Source: Cognatundibacterium jejuense (GTDB taxonomy: Bacteria; Pseudomonadota; Gammaproteobacteria; Burkholderiales; Burkholderiaceae_D). From it: 64,000 nt of DNA. Under the pieces are notes generated by a model. That model was not told the origin of the DNA, did no database searches, and saw only the letters and a list, made by a program, of their open reading frames with translations. The position numbers and the translations under genes were made by a program. Shown here piece by piece: positions 62,805 through 64,000 of the stretch. The stretch is from positions 62,001-126,000 of the forward strand of contig NZ_JACOFV010000016.1 in assembly GCF_014284255.1 (NCBI RefSeq), given 5' to 3'. The stretch's first letter is position 1, and each line of letters begins with the position of its first letter.

Positions 62805-63506
62805 TTAATGCAACGTCGGCTCAGCACCGCAGCATGCTTTGTACTTTTTGCCGCTACCGCAAGGACAAGGGTCATTGCGTCCTACTTTTGGTGCTTCACG
62901 TTTCACGGTGGTCACGCCGGATTTGCGTAAGGGGGCCCAGAAACGGCGTATTGCTGGAATCGACGCTTCGAGTGACAGTGCCAATGCATGGCACTTTTCT
63001 GGAGTATCGACAAATTTTAATTCTTCTTCTTCGATTTCTTCTGCGCCCAGCAGATAGATAGGTTGTAACAAAGGACCGATTTCTGCGGATTCCCACGCGG
63101 CTTCCCAGGCTTCTTCGCGCAATTGCATGCCTTCCCAGAAGCCCCAGGCCCAGGTTTCGCCATCGATCAATTCTTTGCCGTTTTGTTCCAGCACGCAAAA
63201 TAGTGGTTCAAATTCTTGTGGTGCCACTTCAAAAGTAATCTGAATTTCATTCATAAAACGCGCGATCAATTGCGTGATGCGCTGCATTTCTTTTTCATTT
63301 TTGAATTTTGGTTCAGCGGCATCCGGTAAGCCCCAGACCAATGGCAGCCATTCGCTCATCGGGATCATTTCAGGGCCAAGTGCGATGGCGGTCAGGTAGC
63401 CATGCAGGGCATCCATCGTCATTCCATCGTCACCGACACGGTCAGACATCAAAAATTTGTCGAGTTCGTTGAATTCTTTGTCGCTGAGCGGTTCGTCTAA
63501 ATGCAT
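62805..63506 (-). CDS. YecA/UPF0149-family protein with SEC-C metal-binding motif
   Basis: The 233-residue product starts at the ATG at 63506 ([19 protein letters not shown]), the family start; the longer frame is unsupported. Residues ~1-190 are the YecA/YgfB-type helical domain ([37 protein letters not shown]). The C terminus is a SEC-C zinc motif, [19 protein letters not shown], as in SecA. YecA proteins can bind ribosomes or zinc; the role here is inferred. Alternative upstream starts exist but are not conserved. Confidence 0.92.
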   Translation of the reverse strand: MHLDEPLSDKEFNELDKFLMSDRVGDDGMTMDALHGYLTAIALGPEMIPMSEWLPLVWGLPDAAEPKFKNEKEMQRITQLIARFMNEIQITFEVAPQEFEPLFCVLEQNGKELIDGETWAWGFWEGMQLREEAWEAAWESAEIGPLLQPIYLLGAEEIEEEELKFVDTPEKCHALALSLEASIPAIRRFWAPLRKSGVTTVKREAPKVGRNDPCPCGSGKKYKACCGAEPTLH

Positions 63507-63638
63507 GGTGTAACCTGAATATGAGTAAGAAAATACCGGAAGTGTAGCGCTTTGTTGATGCGCTGTAACGCGTTTTATCGCATTTTGATGCCGACAGATT
63601 CTGATTTTGGGTGCCAATTACCACGTACAATTCTATCT

Positions 63639-64000
63639 ATGAATGAACAAATACTCCCCGAATCTTTTGCAGGCTTATCGCCTGAACTGGTGCTCGATGC
63701 CGTTGATAGCTGTGGCATGTACTGTGATGGACGCTTATTGGCGCTCAATAGCTATGAAAACCGTGTTTATCAGGTTGCTCTGGATGATCAGGCGCCGGTG
63801 ATTGCTAAATTTTATCGGCCGCAACGCTGGTCTGATCCAGCAATTTTGGAAGAACATCAATTTGTACAGGAGCTGGTGGCACAGGAAATACCTGTGGTGC
63901 CTGCCTTGGAGGGGGCAAATGGTGAAACTTTGCGGCAATTTCTGGGCTACCGATTTGCCTTGTTTGCCCGTCAAAGCGGTCGCGCACCTGAGATTGGCGA
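63639..64000 (+). CDS. srkA: Stress-response kinase SrkA/YihE-like, N-terminal part
   Basis: The frame is cut by the right edge of the window; about 120 residues are visible. They match the SrkA (YihE/RdoA) N terminus: LLALNSYENRVYQVALDDQAP, VIAKFYRPQRWSDPAILEEHQFVQELVAQEIPVV and RQFLGYRFALFARQSGR. SrkA is a Ser/Thr kinase that counters MazF-linked death and oxidative stress in E. coli. The catalytic C-terminal half is outside the window. The start ATG at 63639 has no strong ribosome site. Confidence 0.9.
   Translation, partial: MNEQILPESFAGLSPELVLDAVDSCGMYCDGRLLALNSYENRVYQVALDDQAPVIAKFYRPQRWSDPAILEEHQFVQELVAQEIPVVPALEGANGETLRQFLGYRFALFARQSGRAPEIG

Noticed and set aside
1-64000. CRISPR array, insertion sequence, prophage or tRNA
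   Set aside because: No spaced direct repeats, transposase or integrase motifs, or tRNA cloverleaf sequences were seen anywhere in the window.

Overview
The window looks like core chromosome of a Burkholderiales bacterium, probably Oxalobacteraceae of the Undibacterium/Herminiimonas kind. This is inferred from the mix of a urea ABC transporter with urease, an intracellular polyhydroxybutyrate depolymerase, single-chain class I fumarase, paired small c-type cytochromes, DUF1841, a soluble RnfB-like ferredoxin and roughly balanced base composition. No rRNA, tRNA, CRISPR array, insertion sequence or prophage is visible. Many hairpin terminators separate the transcription units.

Layout. 1-1408: the 3' end of an FGGY sugar kinase and a secreted-looking repeat-rich protein. 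1.8-15.9 kb: nitrogen scavenging from urea. urtABCDE (urea ABC importer) and ureD are followed, after two opposite-strand genes (a DedA-rhodanese fusion and an exported hydrolase), by ureABCEFG and a HupE/UreJ nickel permease. A near-consensus sigma-54 promoter precedes urtA and a weaker one precedes ureA, so NtrC control is likely. 15.9-16.8 kb: an XRE regulator overlapping a membrane-protein gene. 17.0-22.1 kb: a five-gene hydroxyproline catabolic operon (deaminase, three-part D-hydroxyproline dehydrogenase, semialdehyde dehydrogenase) with no epimerase in the window. 22.6-28.5 kb: an RND tripartite efflux operon. 28.6-33.0 kb: a TetR regulator divergent from a thiolase, acyl-CoA dehydrogenase and alpha-methylacyl-CoA racemase set, probably for methyl-branched acyl-CoA. 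33.2-36.5 kb: a large beta-propeller/amidohydrolase fusion. 36.7-40.1 kb: accessory-looking genes (orphan secreted protein, GcvA-like LysR regulator, DUF3472 protein).

40.7-52.9 kb is mainly central metabolism: tyrB-like aminotransferase, murI, fumarase, acs, a lone MoxR ATPase, two cytochromes c, DUF1841, a RutE-like reductase, nth with an RnfB-like ferredoxin, and phaZ. 53.2-58.7 kb holds a 1432-residue TPR-PAS-PAS hybrid histidine kinase followed by a REC-HD-GYP protein, together a likely phosphorelay feeding cyclic-di-GMP hydrolysis. 59.5-61.0 kb is a redox pair (ferredoxin-NADP reductase and FdxA). The end carries a 2-hydroxyacid dehydrogenase, an acyl-CoA-binding protein, a YecA/SEC-C protein and the start of an SrkA-type kinase.

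Nothing here is clearly a new defence or mobile system. The best leads are the interrupted urease locus with its sigma-54 signals, the hybrid kinase/HD-GYP pair with an altered first receiver, the epimerase-less hydroxyproline operon, the XRE/membrane-protein pair with its candidate operator, and the branched acyl-CoA module. All start sites, motifs and hairpins were read by eye; no database search was run.
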